From: Chitinophaga pinensis
Lineage (GTDB): Bacteria; Bacteroidota; Bacteroidia; NS11-12g; UBA955
Direction of reading: 5' to 3'
Assembly: GCA_945877575.1 (NCBI GenBank)
Contig: CAMDUE010000009.1
Location: 71,173 to 109,942, forward strand
DNA length: 38,770 bases
Shown here: positions 16,067-25,641 of the stretch, piece by piece
Layout: each line of letters begins with the position of its first letter
How positions within the stretch are numbered: the stretch's first letter is position 1
Notes under the pieces: generated by a model
What the model was told of the DNA's origin: nothing
What the model saw: the letters and a program-made list of their open reading frames with translations, nothing else
Database searches by the model: none
Position numbers and translations under genes: made by a program

Positions 16067-18283
16067 ATGAATTCATCGTTGTTAGAACAAGCACTTCAAC
16101 TTGGATTGTTGAAGGAGGAATACGAGAAAATTTGCGATATTTTACAACGCGAACCTAACTTTACAGAGCTTTCTGTTTTCTCTGTTATGTGGAGTGAACA
16201 CTGTAGTTATAAAAACTCCATAGTTTGGCTGAAAACTCTTCCCAAGGAAGGAAGCAAAATGTTGGCCATGGCAGGTGAAGAAAATGCAGGTTTGGTTGAT
16301 ATTGGAGATGGACTCGCCTGTTGTTTTAAAATTGAGAGTCACAATCATCCCAGCGCTATAGAGCCTTATCAAGGTGCTGCAACGGGTGTAGGTGGAATTA
16401 ATAGAGATATTTTTTCAATGGGCGCTAGACCCATTGCGCAGTTGAATTCTTTGCGCTTTGGAAATATCAACACTGATAGAACCAAATGGTTGGTAAAAGG
16501 AGTGGTAAAGGGAATTGGTGATTACGGTAATGCCTTTGGAATTCCTACCGTTGGAGGAGAAGTTTATTTTGATGATTGCTACGAGCAAAATATTTTGGTG
16601 AATGCCATGAGCGTAGGTATCGTTGAAAAAGGAAAGACCATCTCAGCCGGTGCCGGTGAACCCGGTAATCCAGTCTATATCTTTGGCTCTGCAACTGGAA
16701 AAGACGGTATTCACGGTGCCGCATTTGCAAGTAAAGACATGAGTGAAGATTCAATCAATGATCTTCCGTCAGTTCAAGTAGGTGATCCATTCTGGGAGAA
16801 ATTAATCCTTGAAGCTACCATGGAAATCATTGAAACCAATGCCGTGGTAGGTATGCAAGATATGGGTGCAGCAGGTATCACTTGCAGCACCAGCGAAATG
16901 AGCGCTAAAACAGATGTGGGAATGGATATTCACTTAGATAAGGTGCCCATGAGACAAGCCGACATGAAAGGCTGGGAACTACTTTTGAGTGAAAGCCAAG
17001 AACGTATGTTGGTAGTGGTGAAGAAGGGCATGGAAAAGGAAGTTGAACGCATTTTCGAAAAATGGGAATTGACCTACGCTCAAATTGGGATGGTGACTGA
17101 CACCAAGAGAGTGAGGTATTATATGAACGGCGAATTGGAAGCAGACATTCCCGCAGAGTGCCTCGTTTTAGGAGGTGGTGCTCCCATCTATAAAAGAACT
17201 TGGAAAGAGCCTCAATATTTCCAAAAAATCAACGAGTTTTCAATAGATAAAGTTGAAGATACATCCCTCGAAGAAGCAAAAAAATCTGCCATGAAGTTAA
17301 TGGCAGAACCGAATATTGCTAGCAAGAGATGGGTTTACCAACAGTATGATAGCATGGTGGGAACGGTAAATCAATCTACCAATCGCGCGTCTGATGCATC
17401 TGTTGTGAAGGTAAAAGGAACCAATAAGAGTTTGGCTCTGACAGTTGATTGTAACAGCAGATATATTTATGCTGATCCCTTTTTGGGGACGCAAATCGCG
17501 GTAAGTGAAGCGGCTCGTAATATTCGTTGTTCTGGCGGTGTGCCTACAGCAATTACCAACTGTTTGAATTTTGGAAATCCATACAATGAAGAAGTGTATT
17601 TCCAATTTAAATCTGCCATTGAAGGTATGGGTGTTGCTTGTAGGAAGTTTGATACGCCAGTAACCGGAGGTAACGTGAGTTTTTACAATCAAAGTACTAA
17701 CGGTCAAGCCGTATACCCAACACCAACCATTGGTATGGTGGGAATCATTGATGAGCCATCAAAGGTGATGGGATTGGCTTTCCAAAACGAAGGCGATGCC
17801 ATTGTTTTGATTGGTCCTCGTACCAATGATTTGGGTAGTTCACAGTATTTGGCTAAAGTAAAGGGAGTAGAATTCTCACCTTGTCCGGAGTTTAATTTAG
17901 ATACAGAACACCAATTACACCTATTCTTGGAAGAACTTTCATGCGGAGGTTATGCTCAGTCAGTTCACGATATTAGTGAAGGCGGATTGTTTGTGTGCTG
18001 CGCGGAAAGTGCCATTTCAGGTCAATTAGGATTTGATATCTGTACAGACAAAGATTTAAGAATGGATGCTTCATTGTTTGGTGAAGGTCAAAGTAGAGTA
18101 GTGGTTTCAATTGCTCAAGATAAAGTGGGAGAGTTGATTAAGATAGCTGACAAAATGGGATTGCCTGTTTTACACATGGGAACTGTAACTTCGGGTGCGG
18201 TAATTGTAAACGGTGAAACTTGGGGCGATATTCAAGAGTTTGCGAATCCTTACCATACAGCAATAGAAGGATACTTGAGCTAA
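16067..18283 (+). CDS. purL: Phosphoribosylformylglycinamidine synthase subunit PurL
   Basis: At 738 residues this is the small PurL, which makes FGAM from FGAR and ATP in purine synthesis and needs separate PurQ (glutaminase) and PurS subunits; neither gene is in the window. Signatures are intact: '[10 protein letters not shown]' at about 42-51, the phosphate-binding block with [11 protein letters not shown] at 90-100, '[16 protein letters not shown]' at about 107-122, '[13 protein letters not shown]', and in the second half 'CLNFGNP' and '[14 protein letters not shown]'. The two AIRS and AIRS_C pairs are in the expected order. The gene has its own TAnnTTTG element, and the FAD oxidoreductase starts 4 bases after the stop, so the two are likely co-transcribed. 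Confidence 0.96.
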   Translation: MNSSLLEQALQLGLLKEEYEKICDILQREPNFTELSVFSVMWSEHCSYKNSIVWLKTLPKEGSKMLAMAGEENAGLVDIGDGLACCFKIESHNHPSAIEPYQGAATGVGGINRDIFSMGARPIAQLNSLRFGNINTDRTKWLVKGVVKGIGDYGNAFGIPTVGGEVYFDDCYEQNILVNAMSVGIVEKGKTISAGAGEPGNPVYIFGSATGKDGIHGAAFASKDMSEDSINDLPSVQVGDPFWEKLILEATMEIIETNAVVGMQDMGAAGITCSTSEMSAKTDVGMDIHLDKVPMRQADMKGWELLLSESQERMLVVVKKGMEKEVERIFEKWELTYAQIGMVTDTKRVRYYMNGELEADIPAECLVLGGGAPIYKRTWKEPQYFQKINEFSIDKVEDTSLEEAKKSAMKLMAEPNIASKRWVYQQYDSMVGTVNQSTNRASDASVVKVKGTNKSLALTVDCNSRYIYADPFLGTQIAVSEAARNIRCSGGVPTAITNCLNFGNPYNEEVYFQFKSAIEGMGVACRKFDTPVTGGNVSFYNQSTNGQAVYPTPTIGMVGIIDEPSKVMGLAFQNEGDAIVLIGPRTNDLGSSQYLAKVKGVEFSPCPEFNLDTEHQLHLFLEELSCGGYAQSVHDISEGGLFVCCAESAISGQLGFDICTDKDLRMDASLFGEGQSRVVVSIAQDKVGELIKIADKMGLPVLHMGTVTSGAVIVNGETWGDIQEFANPYHTAIEGYLS

Positions 18284-18286
18284 AGC

Positions 18287-19420
18287 ATGGGTTCAGGTAA
18301 TTTTAGCTTTTGGGAACAACGCTGGATGGAGCGCGCCGATCAAGTGGTGATTGGTGGCGGCCTTGTTGGACTGCAAACCGCTATTGAGCTAAAGTTAAAA
18401 TATCCGCACAAGAGCGTTTGGGTTCTTGAACGGAACGCTTTTGGAGATGCTGCAAGCTTGAGAAATGCCGGTTTTGCTTGTTTTGGAAGTGCTGGTGAAA
18501 TTCTAGACGATATCAGCAGAATGGGAGAAGATCAAGCCTTTCAACTATACGAAGAGCGTTACAAAGGACTTCAAGATCTCATAAAAACATATTCTCCAGA
18601 GAAGATTGGCTACGAACAGTCAGGTGGTTATGAGATTTTTCCCAGCGGAAGTGAATCTGAATTAGACCATATTCGAGAGAGCCTACCTAAGCTCAATGAG
18701 TCTTTGAAAAATGTGCATCAACAAGTTGCCTTCGTTGAGAGAAATATCAAGAAATTTGAAATGAATGTAGGTGAAACTGCCATTGTTTCTCCATCGGAAG
18801 GAGCCCTACAGAGTCATTTGTTGTTGAGAACGGTAAGACATCATGCATTGGCGGTGGGCGTTGAAATTTATACATCCATGGATGTTCAATCCATTGAAAA
18901 GCATGGATCAGGTGGGTGGGTTCTGAGATTTGAGAAATCAGACGCTCAAATTTTAGCGAAAGATTTATTTGTTTGCACCAATGCTTGGGCTTTGAAATGG
19001 TTTCCTGATTTGGAGGTGGAACCTGCTCGCGGACAAATTTTGGTGACTAAACCCATTCCGAGCATCGCATTTAGAGGAATTTTTCATGCAGACAAAGGTT
19101 ACATTTATTTTAGATCTCTGGGTTCGAGAATCTTGATAGGTGGGGCTAGAAATAAACAATTTGCTGCAGAAAATACCTTTGATTCAGCGGTCACCCCCGA
19201 GATTAAAAGTGAATTGGTGCGTTGGTTGAATGAGATTATTGTTCCCAACGTCAATGTTGAAATTGATAATGAATGGTCTGGCGTTATGGGCATGCATCAA
19301 AAACGTTCACCCATCATTGAACGCAAAGAAGAGCATTTGTACCTGGGAGTTAGAATGGGTGGCATGGGCGTAGCCTTGAGCAGTCAAGTTGCCAAAAAAT
19401 TGGTGAAATTGACGGATTAA
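18287..19420 (+). CDS. FAD-dependent oxidoreductase (DAO family)
   Basis: The 377-residue protein has a Rossmann dinucleotide-binding start, VVIGGGLVGLQTAIELK at about residues 20-36, followed by 'VWVLERNAFGDAASLRNAGF', typical of glycine/D-amino-acid oxidase-like enzymes. The C-terminal FAD contact region is 'YLGVRMGGMGVALSSQVAKKL'. No signal peptide or membrane segment is seen, so it is likely cytoplasmic. Enzymes of this family oxidise amines or amino acids, but the sequence does not identify the substrate. It begins 4 bases after purL, which implies co-expression but not necessarily a purine role. Confidence 0.85.
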   Translation: MGSGNFSFWEQRWMERADQVVIGGGLVGLQTAIELKLKYPHKSVWVLERNAFGDAASLRNAGFACFGSAGEILDDISRMGEDQAFQLYEERYKGLQDLIKTYSPEKIGYEQSGGYEIFPSGSESELDHIRESLPKLNESLKNVHQQVAFVERNIKKFEMNVGETAIVSPSEGALQSHLLLRTVRHHALAVGVEIYTSMDVQSIEKHGSGGWVLRFEKSDAQILAKDLFVCTNAWALKWFPDLEVEPARGQILVTKPIPSIAFRGIFHADKGYIYFRSLGSRILIGGARNKQFAAENTFDSAVTPEIKSELVRWLNEIIVPNVNVEIDNEWSGVMGMHQKRSPIIERKEEHLYLGVRMGGMGVALSSQVAKKLVKLTD

Positions 19421-19439
19421 TTGTATATTCACTCTTGTT

Positions 19440-19937
19440 ATGAGTATTAAAGCAACTGTTTATACTGTTGTATCCATGTTTTTGTGTACATCATTGTGCG
19501 CTCAAAACAGACCTTTTCAAGAAGACGTAAAAGAGTACGAAGTCGGCGCTGGAGATACCGCTGTTTTGGGGAAGTCAAAAGGAGCTGAAGTATATGCTTA
19601 TTTAGATTTATACCGAAAAACCCGCTGGGATCCTGCAGACTTGGTACAAGATTCATTCACGCTAAAATACGGTGCTTATGATTCTGCTACGGGAAATGGA
19701 TTCTATAGATATTTCTTTCGGGGGGATTTTGATGTGGCTGAATTACCCAATGAATTCAAAGGAAGGAAATGTGAAATTTTGGGTGTTGAAGTCCTCAAGA
19801 AAAAAGAAACGGGAGAAGATATCAATGTTATGTATCTCAAAGGATTTCAAGAGAATACCGTTATTTGGGTAGATTTTGATGACGCTGTGAAATACATGGA
19901 AATTGAACGTTTTATTGCTAAAAAACGACGTAAATAA
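19440..19937 (+). CDS. Secreted protein of unknown function
   Basis: I do not recognise this 165-residue protein. It has a clear signal peptide (MSIKATVYTVVSMFLCTSLCAQ). The Cys at residue 16 and Cys20 lie inside the hydrophobic stretch and do not form a convincing lipobox, because the likely cut is after CAQ. The mature part is acidic to neutral with aromatic-rich strands ('GNGFYRYFFRGDFDV') and ends in a basic cluster (FIAKKRRK). It lies 19 bases after the FAD oxidoreductase, and its last base (A of TAA) overlaps the next ATG (TAATG), so it is coupled to the PolX-like gene. It is probably periplasmic or surface located. Confidence 0.7.
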   Translation: MSIKATVYTVVSMFLCTSLCAQNRPFQEDVKEYEVGAGDTAVLGKSKGAEVYAYLDLYRKTRWDPADLVQDSFTLKYGAYDSATGNGFYRYFFRGDFDVAELPNEFKGRKCEILGVEVLKKKETGEDINVMYLKGFQENTVIWVDFDDAVKYMEIERFIAKKRRK

Positions 19938-21595
19938 TGGATAATTCAACCATTCTGTCTCAAATCAGCATGTTTGCAAAGCTCGCTGAGCTGCACGAGA
20001 AAAATCCTTTTAGGTATAAAGCTTTTGCCAACGCATCGTTCAATTTAAAGAAGATCAAAGATTCTTTTTCTGAAATGAGTGATGCTGATTTATTGAGCAT
20101 TCCCGGTGTGGGTAAAGGGGTTGTGGAGGCCATCAGAGAAATTCAGAATTCCGGTACATTTACAGAACTTCAAGAATTGGAAGAATGTACTCCAGATGGA
20201 ATTATTGATATCCTCAAAATCAAGGGCTTGGGCCCCAAAAAGGTAGCTGTCATTTGGCGAGAATTGGAAATTGAGTCAACGGCTGATTTACTCAATGCTT
20301 GCAGGGAGAATAGGTTGGTTTCGGTGAAAGGATTTGGATTGAAAACCCAGGCAGATGTCATTCATTCCATAGAATTTGCCCTTTCTTCGAAGGGACGTTG
20401 GCATTACGCTCGTTTATTAGAGCCAGCCACAGAATTTAAAGATCATCTAAAGAAATTCTTTGACGGTTCGAGAATTGAATTTACGGGAGCTTTCCGCCGA
20501 GCGGTACCCGAAATTGATAGAATAGATTTATTGGTTGATCTTGATTCCGACGAAGTCATTGAATATTGCGATGAGATGCAATACAATGCAGAATGGGTTG
20601 ATGATCAACTAACTACATGGTTGTTGGGTCAATATCCAGTCGTTTTTCATTTTGCCGATAGCCGCGATTTTGAGCGCATTTGGTTTGAAACTACTGGCTC
20701 GCTAGAACATTTAAAATTGTTGGGTTATGAATCTAAGGAGTTTGTCTCTGAAGATCAGGTTTACACTACTAGGGGATATTCAGGTGTTATCATCCCCGAG
20801 CAGCGCGAGGGATTGAATGAGCTGAGAGAAGACTTCCCCCGAGAAGGACTTATTGAATTTTGGCAACTAAAGGGAGTGCTTCACAACCACACTACTTACA
20901 GTGATGGTTTGAATTCTTTGAGGGAAATGGCCGAATTCGCCAAAGATCAGAAATACGATTATTTGGGTATTTGTGACCACTCTAAATCAGCGGGTTATGC
21001 GGGTGGTCTCAGCGAGGAAAGGCTTTTTCAGCAGATAAAAGAAATTGATCAATTGAATAATGAGCTCGCGCCCTTCAAAATATTTAAAGGGATTGAAAGC
21101 GATATTTTATCAGACGGTAGTTTAGACTACCCCGATGAGGTTTTAAAACTTCTAGATTTTGTTGTGGCATCAGTGCATAGCGGCTTGAAAATGGACGAAG
21201 ATAAAGCCAATCAACGATTGATTCGGGCTATTGAGAATCCGTATACGACTATTTTGGGACATCCAACGGGAAGGCTTTTGTTGTTGAGGGAAGGATACCC
21301 CATTGATCATAAAAAAATCATTGATGCTTGTGCTGCAAATCAGGTGGTTATTGAGTTGAACGCACATCCGTGGAGGTTAGACATTGATTGGAGATGGATT
21401 GATTATGCTCAGAATAAAGGGGTGTTGATTTCAATCAATCCCGATGCGCATGAAAAATCGGGGTATCATGATATGTATTTTGGCACTTTGGCTGCGAGAA
21501 AAGGCGGTTTGTTGACCAGGAATACATTGAATGCTATGGATTTGTCAGAATTTGAGTTTTTTATTCAAGAGAATCGTAAAAATAAAATTGGCTGA
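19937..21595 (+). CDS. PolX-like protein: HhH repeats, degenerate polymerase domain, intact PHP domain
   Basis: The 552-residue protein has the domain order of bacterial family X DNA polymerase. The N-terminal part carries helix-hairpin-helix motifs ('IPGVGKGVVEAIREI' at 55-69, 'IKGLGPKKVAVIW' at 95-107, 'VKGFGLKTQADVI' at 130-142). A nucleotidyltransferase-like part spans about 150-260 with GAFRR (184-188) and TTGSLEH (252-258). The PHP domain starts at 313 with LHNHTTYSDG. PHP metal ligands look complete (H316, H318, 'CDHSKS', 'GIESDIL', 'SVHSG', 'GHPTGRLL', 'NAHPW', 'NPDAH'). The polymerase catalytic acids do not: by alignment to the remembered consensus, the first Asp position is Arg195 and the third is Val236, leaving only Asp197. 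It is probably a nuclease or phosphoesterase in DNA repair rather than a polymerase. It overlaps the upstream gene by one base. Confidence 0.85.
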   Translation: MDNSTILSQISMFAKLAELHEKNPFRYKAFANASFNLKKIKDSFSEMSDADLLSIPGVGKGVVEAIREIQNSGTFTELQELEECTPDGIIDILKIKGLGPKKVAVIWRELEIESTADLLNACRENRLVSVKGFGLKTQADVIHSIEFALSSKGRWHYARLLEPATEFKDHLKKFFDGSRIEFTGAFRRAVPEIDRIDLLVDLDSDEVIEYCDEMQYNAEWVDDQLTTWLLGQYPVVFHFADSRDFERIWFETTGSLEHLKLLGYESKEFVSEDQVYTTRGYSGVIIPEQREGLNELREDFPREGLIEFWQLKGVLHNHTTYSDGLNSLREMAEFAKDQKYDYLGICDHSKSAGYAGGLSEERLFQQIKEIDQLNNELAPFKIFKGIESDILSDGSLDYPDEVLKLLDFVVASVHSGLKMDEDKANQRLIRAIENPYTTILGHPTGRLLLLREGYPIDHKKIIDACAANQVVIELNAHPWRLDIDWRWIDYAQNKGVLISINPDAHEKSGYHDMYFGTLAARKGGLLTRNTLNAMDLSEFEFFIQENRKNKIG

Positions 21596-21597
21596 GC

Positions 21598-22590
21598 ATG
21601 CGCATTTTGGTGGTTAGATTCAGTTCTATTGGCGACATCGTCTTGACCACGCCTGTTTTTAGATTATTGAAAACGCATTTTCCCGAAGCAGAGATTCACT
21701 GGGTTACTAAGGCTTCTTTTACTTCAGTTTTAGAGGGTAATCCCTACATTGACCGCACTTGGAAGTGGGATGATGACCAAGATCGTAAAGTACTTCGCGG
21801 GACATCATTTGATTTCGTTGTAGATCTGCAAAAAAATGCACGTTCTCGGCAAGTTAAATGGATGTTTTTTGGAACTCCCCATGTCACCATTTCTAAGCAG
21901 AACTTCAAGAAGATTTTGTGGGTTCTTTTTAAGCAACACCGCATTAGAAAGTGGCCCTGGTTATCTAAAACTTTGACAACAAGATCATTCACAGATCGTT
22001 GTATAGACGTTTTGGGTGTTTTTGGAATTTCAAACGACCATAAAGGGCTTGACTTTTCCGTAGACTCAACTTCCGAAGATGAGGTTGTTACCAAGCTAAA
22101 CGGGTTGAATAAATTTGCTTGTTTGAGCATGGGAGGGTCTTTTTTTACCAAAAGATTGCCTTTGCAAAAATGGCATCAATTGGTGGTTGGTTTGAACAGT
22201 CATGTGGTGTTGATTGGAGGGAAATCTGATGCAGAGCAAGCAACTAAATTGCAAAATATGATACATTCAGATTTGCAAGGCCATGGATTTCAGGTTTTGA
22301 ATTTAGTGGGCGAGTTGAACTTAAAGGAATCTGCCGCCGTCATTCAATTTAGCAACGCTGTTTACACCGGCGATACCGGAATGCTGCATATTTCAGCAGC
22401 ATTGGGGAAAGAGGTAAATCTATTTTGGGGAAATACCATTCCAGAATTTGGGATGGAGCCCCCTTTGAAGTTAGGCGGTAAATTGATGCAATTTGAAGTA
22501 GAAGGATTGAATTGCAGGCCTTGCTCTAAGCTTGGTTTTGATGCCTGTCCGAAGGGACATTTTAGCTGCATGAACAACTTGCAGATTTAA
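21598..22590 (+). CDS. Glycosyltransferase family 9 (heptosyltransferase-like)
   Basis: The 330-residue protein starts MRILVVRFSSIGDIVLTTPV, the standard GT9 N-terminus, and carries the nucleotide-sugar half with 'CLSMGGSFFTKRLPLQKW', 'VVLIGGKSDAEQA' and the acceptor-side 'VYTGDTGMLHISAALGKEVNLFWG'. GT9 enzymes add heptose or related sugars to the LPS inner core on the cytoplasmic face. The Cys-rich end (NCRPCSKLGFDACPKGHFSC) is common in Bacteroidetes members and could bind a metal or be structural. It starts 2 bases after the PolX-like stop. The exact sugar is not known. Confidence 0.88.
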   Translation: MRILVVRFSSIGDIVLTTPVFRLLKTHFPEAEIHWVTKASFTSVLEGNPYIDRTWKWDDDQDRKVLRGTSFDFVVDLQKNARSRQVKWMFFGTPHVTISKQNFKKILWVLFKQHRIRKWPWLSKTLTTRSFTDRCIDVLGVFGISNDHKGLDFSVDSTSEDEVVTKLNGLNKFACLSMGGSFFTKRLPLQKWHQLVVGLNSHVVLIGGKSDAEQATKLQNMIHSDLQGHGFQVLNLVGELNLKESAAVIQFSNAVYTGDTGMLHISAALGKEVNLFWGNTIPEFGMEPPLKLGGKLMQFEVEGLNCRPCSKLGFDACPKGHFSCMNNLQI

Positions 22591-22616
22591 ATATCGTTAA
22601 ACACACTTTTTTTCCT

Positions 22617-22624
22617 TATTTTCG
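22617..22624 (+). promoter_or_regulatory. Possible -7 element for secDF (TATTTTCG)
   Basis: It differs from TAnnTTTG at one position and lies 36 bases before the ATG. It is the best candidate in the 70-base gap, but no -33 element is evident. Confidence 0.35.
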
Positions 22625-22660
22625 CGACCTTAAATTATTTGTCGAGAATTCTAATTACCA

Positions 22661-25573
22661 ATGAAAAGCAATAAATCGATTGTCGTATTTTCTGTCATTT
22701 TGGCCTTAGCGTCCCTATTCCAATTGACTTTTACTTTCAAAGCAAGAGGGTTTGAACAGGAAGCCAGAGAGTTTGCTGAGAAAAAAGCAAAATTTGGGGT
22801 GAGTGAGAAAGAAGCTTACCGCCGTTACATTGACAGCCTTGGAAACAAAGACTATTACAGTTTTTTGGGTATCATGAGCTACACTTATTTTGAGTGTAAG
22901 GAAAAAGAAATTAACCTTGGTTTGGATCTCCGTGGAGGGATGAACGTCATCTTGGAAGTTGAAAAAGATGCAGTGATAAAGGTTTTAGCTAATGACCCTA
23001 CAGATGCAGACCTGCTAAAATCGTTAGAATTGGCAAACGTAGAAGTTAGAGATAAGGGAACAGATTACGTTGAGGCTTTTGTTTCAAACTTTAAAAGGAC
23101 GGCACCAAACAGGAAGCTTGCAGTATTATTTGTAAAAGGTAACAACTCTACCATTCAAGCTGGAAGTGAAGAAATTGAAGTTAAAAATTACTTACAAGCT
23201 TCAATAAAAACGGCTGTGTCTAACGTTAAGCAAGTGGTTGAAAAACGTATAAATCAGGCAAACGTAACTCAGCCAAACGTTCAAGAAATTGAAGGAGGTC
23301 GAATTAACGTAGAATTGCCTGGGGTTGATAATCCAAGAAGAATAGAAGAGTTATTGGAAAAGTCAGCTCAGTTAGAATTTTACGAAGTATACGGTGGGGT
23401 TGAAGGCTCCAAAATACTAAACAGTTTGTTAAAAGTTATACCAGGTACAGTAACTGAAACCAATTCTGATACGTTAAGTAAAGACACAACAAAAAGTATT
23501 GAACCTGTTTCTCTTGGAAAAGGACGTTTAGCTACAATTCTTAAACCTTTCGGAACAGGCCAAGAATCAAGTGTTGCAACAATTAAAGCGGCAGATAGAC
23601 AAGTTCTAGAGAAAATCTTGTTGGAGGAGAGTTTCCAAAATATCTTAAATGATAACATCAAAGTAGCTTACAGCGCAAAACCGGTTGATGTTGATGCAAA
23701 TGGAAAACAGATTGAAAATTCTGATGAGTACTTTGTGTACCTCCTAAAGAAAGATCGCGATGGAAATGCAGCATTATCGTCAGGAGCTGATAATATCATT
23801 GAAGATGCTCGTGAAAATACAAACCAAACAGGTCAAATAGAGGTTGTTATGCAAATGACACCTGCAGCTGCAACGCTTTGGGCGCAGGTTACTGGGGCAA
23901 ATGTTGGGAAATACATTGCAATTGTTCTAGATAATCGAGTTTACAGTGCTCCTGTAGTAAATCAAAAAATTACTGGAGGTAACTCACAGATCTCAGGTAA
24001 TTTTGATATCAGAGAAGCACAAGATTTAGCAAACGTTTTGAAGGCAGGTAAATTACCTGCACCTACTAGAATTGTAGCAAGTGAAGAAGTTGGTGCATCT
24101 CTAGGACAAGCCTCTATTAACCAAGGTTTAAATGCTTTGTTGATGGGCTTTTTATCTGTGGTTCTGTTTATGGTTCTTTACTATAACAGAGCAGGTTGGA
24201 TGGCAATTGTTGCCGTATTAGGTAACGTATATATCATTTTTGGCGTACTTTCAAGTCTTGGTGCAGCATTAACTCTTCCAGGTATCGCTGGTATCATCTT
24301 GACCGTTGGTATGGCAGTTGATGCAAACGTATTAATATACGAAAGAATAAAAGACGAGCTATTGGCTGGGAAATCACTTAAATCATCAATTGATTTAGGT
24401 TTTAAACATGCATTCAGTGCAATTATTGACTCTAATATTACTCACTTATTATCAGGGTTTATTCTTACTTTCACAGGTGCAGGTCCCGTTTACGGATTTG
24501 CTATTATTTTGATTATTGGTATTTTTAGTTCATTATTTACCGCTTTATTCATTACTAGAGTTTTATTGGATCGCAGAGCTGCAAAAGGTAAGGAAATTTC
24601 TTTTGGTTTTGCTTGGAATGAGAACTTCTTGAAAGGTAAGACTTTTGATTGGGTAAAAAATCGTTATAAATATTACACTGTTTCTGCTATACTCATAATA
24701 GCAGGTATAATTTCCTTTGCCATTAAAGGTGGAATTTCTACCGGTATAGATTTTAAAGGTGGTAATTCTTTCATAGTTCAATTTGAAAAAAATTATTCTA
24801 CCGATGATCTAAAAGAAGCATTGAATAAAAACCTAAGCGAATCAAGCAACGAAGTAAAAACCTTCGGTTCTAACAATCAGTACAAAATAGTAACAACCTA
24901 TCTTTTATCAGATGAGTCTAAAGAAGGTAAATTAAGAGTTCAAGAAGATTTGTTAGCTGCTTTATCAGGGTTTGAACTTGGGAAAGGAGTGAATGGTGAA
25001 GGGCCTATCTTACAAAGGTCTACTGTTACACCTTCGATTGCTACAGAAATAAGAAATTCTTCTGGATTTTTGGTGCTATTGACGGTTGTGGCTATATTCC
25101 TTTATTTGGTAATGCGCTTTAGAAGCGTAGCTTACGGTATAGGTGCAGCGATATCACTTATACATGACCTTGCGTTGGTATTGGCAATTTATTCATTAGT
25201 GGATGGTGTAGTTCCATTTGCTACCGAGTTTGATCAACATTTAATTGCAGCCTTACTTACCATCTTGGGTTACTCAATCAATGATACGGTTATTGTTTTT
25301 GACCGTATCCGTGAGTTTTTGACATCGAAAAGATCGAATCAAGATGATAAATTCATGATCAATATGGCATTGAACGATACATTGAGTAGAACAATTATTA
25401 CGTCAAGTACAGTATTTGTGGTGTGTGTAATTCTGTTTTTATTCGGTGGCGACGCATTGAAGAATTTCTCATTTGCCATGTTAATTGGGGTAATTGTTGG
25501 TACATATTCATCATTGTGTATTGCTACTCCTGTGGTTGTAGATTTATTGGGTAAAAAGAAACAAAAAAATTAA
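22661..25573 (+). CDS. secDF: Protein translocase fusion SecDF
   Basis: This 970-residue fusion joins SecD (about 1-640) and SecF (about 670-970), the usual form in Bacteroidetes. SecDF uses the proton gradient to pull exported proteins through SecYEG. SecD features include the 'LGLDLRGGMNVILEVEKD' entry (about 85-102), a large periplasmic P1 domain, 'GKYIAIVLDNRVYSAPVV', and the membrane block 'GIILTVGMAVDANVLIYERIKDE' split by helix ends. SecF is marked by 'GISTGIDFKGGNSF' (about 690) and 'GYSINDTVIVFDRIREFL' (about 865). Twelve membrane helices are expected and the hydrophobic pattern fits. A 70-base gap separates it from GT9; TATTTTCG at 22617-22624 is a 7/8 match to the -7 consensus and would leave a leader of about 30 bases. 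Confidence 0.95.
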   Translation: MKSNKSIVVFSVILALASLFQLTFTFKARGFEQEAREFAEKKAKFGVSEKEAYRRYIDSLGNKDYYSFLGIMSYTYFECKEKEINLGLDLRGGMNVILEVEKDAVIKVLANDPTDADLLKSLELANVEVRDKGTDYVEAFVSNFKRTAPNRKLAVLFVKGNNSTIQAGSEEIEVKNYLQASIKTAVSNVKQVVEKRINQANVTQPNVQEIEGGRINVELPGVDNPRRIEELLEKSAQLEFYEVYGGVEGSKILNSLLKVIPGTVTETNSDTLSKDTTKSIEPVSLGKGRLATILKPFGTGQESSVATIKAADRQVLEKILLEESFQNILNDNIKVAYSAKPVDVDANGKQIENSDEYFVYLLKKDRDGNAALSSGADNIIEDARENTNQTGQIEVVMQMTPAAATLWAQVTGANVGKYIAIVLDNRVYSAPVVNQKITGGNSQISGNFDIREAQDLANVLKAGKLPAPTRIVASEEVGASLGQASINQGLNALLMGFLSVVLFMVLYYNRAGWMAIVAVLGNVYIIFGVLSSLGAALTLPGIAGIILTVGMAVDANVLIYERIKDELLAGKSLKSSIDLGFKHAFSAIIDSNITHLLSGFILTFTGAGPVYGFAIILIIGIFSSLFTALFITRVLLDRRAAKGKEISFGFAWNENFLKGKTFDWVKNRYKYYTVSAILIIAGIISFAIKGGISTGIDFKGGNSFIVQFEKNYSTDDLKEALNKNLSESSNEVKTFGSNNQYKIVTTYLLSDESKEGKLRVQEDLLAALSGFELGKGVNGEGPILQRSTVTPSIATEIRNSSGFLVLLTVVAIFLYLVMRFRSVAYGIGAAISLIHDLALVLAIYSLVDGVVPFATEFDQHLIAALLTILGYSINDTVIVFDRIREFLTSKRSNQDDKFMINMALNDTLSRTIITSSTVFVVCVILFLFGGDALKNFSFAMLIGVIVGTYSSLCIATPVVVDLLGKKKQKN

Positions 25574-25575
25574 TC

Positions 25576-25627
25576 ATCACCCAGTGATATATAACGAAGC
25601 GGGGTGATTTCACCCCGCTTTTTTTTT
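25576..25627 (+). terminator. Strong intrinsic terminator after secDF, with a possible anti-terminator arm
   Basis: AAGCGGGGTGA at 25597-25607 pairs with TCACCCCGCTT at 25610-25620, followed by a run of T to 25627. Just upstream, ATCACCC at 25576-25582 is complementary to GGGTGAT at 25602-25608 and could instead capture the left arm. ATCAC can also pair with GTGAT (25576-25588). The T-run ends 14 bases before the lysA ATG, so the hairpin may control read-through into lysA. Confidence 0.85.
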
Positions 25628-25641
25628 AAATATTAAATTTT

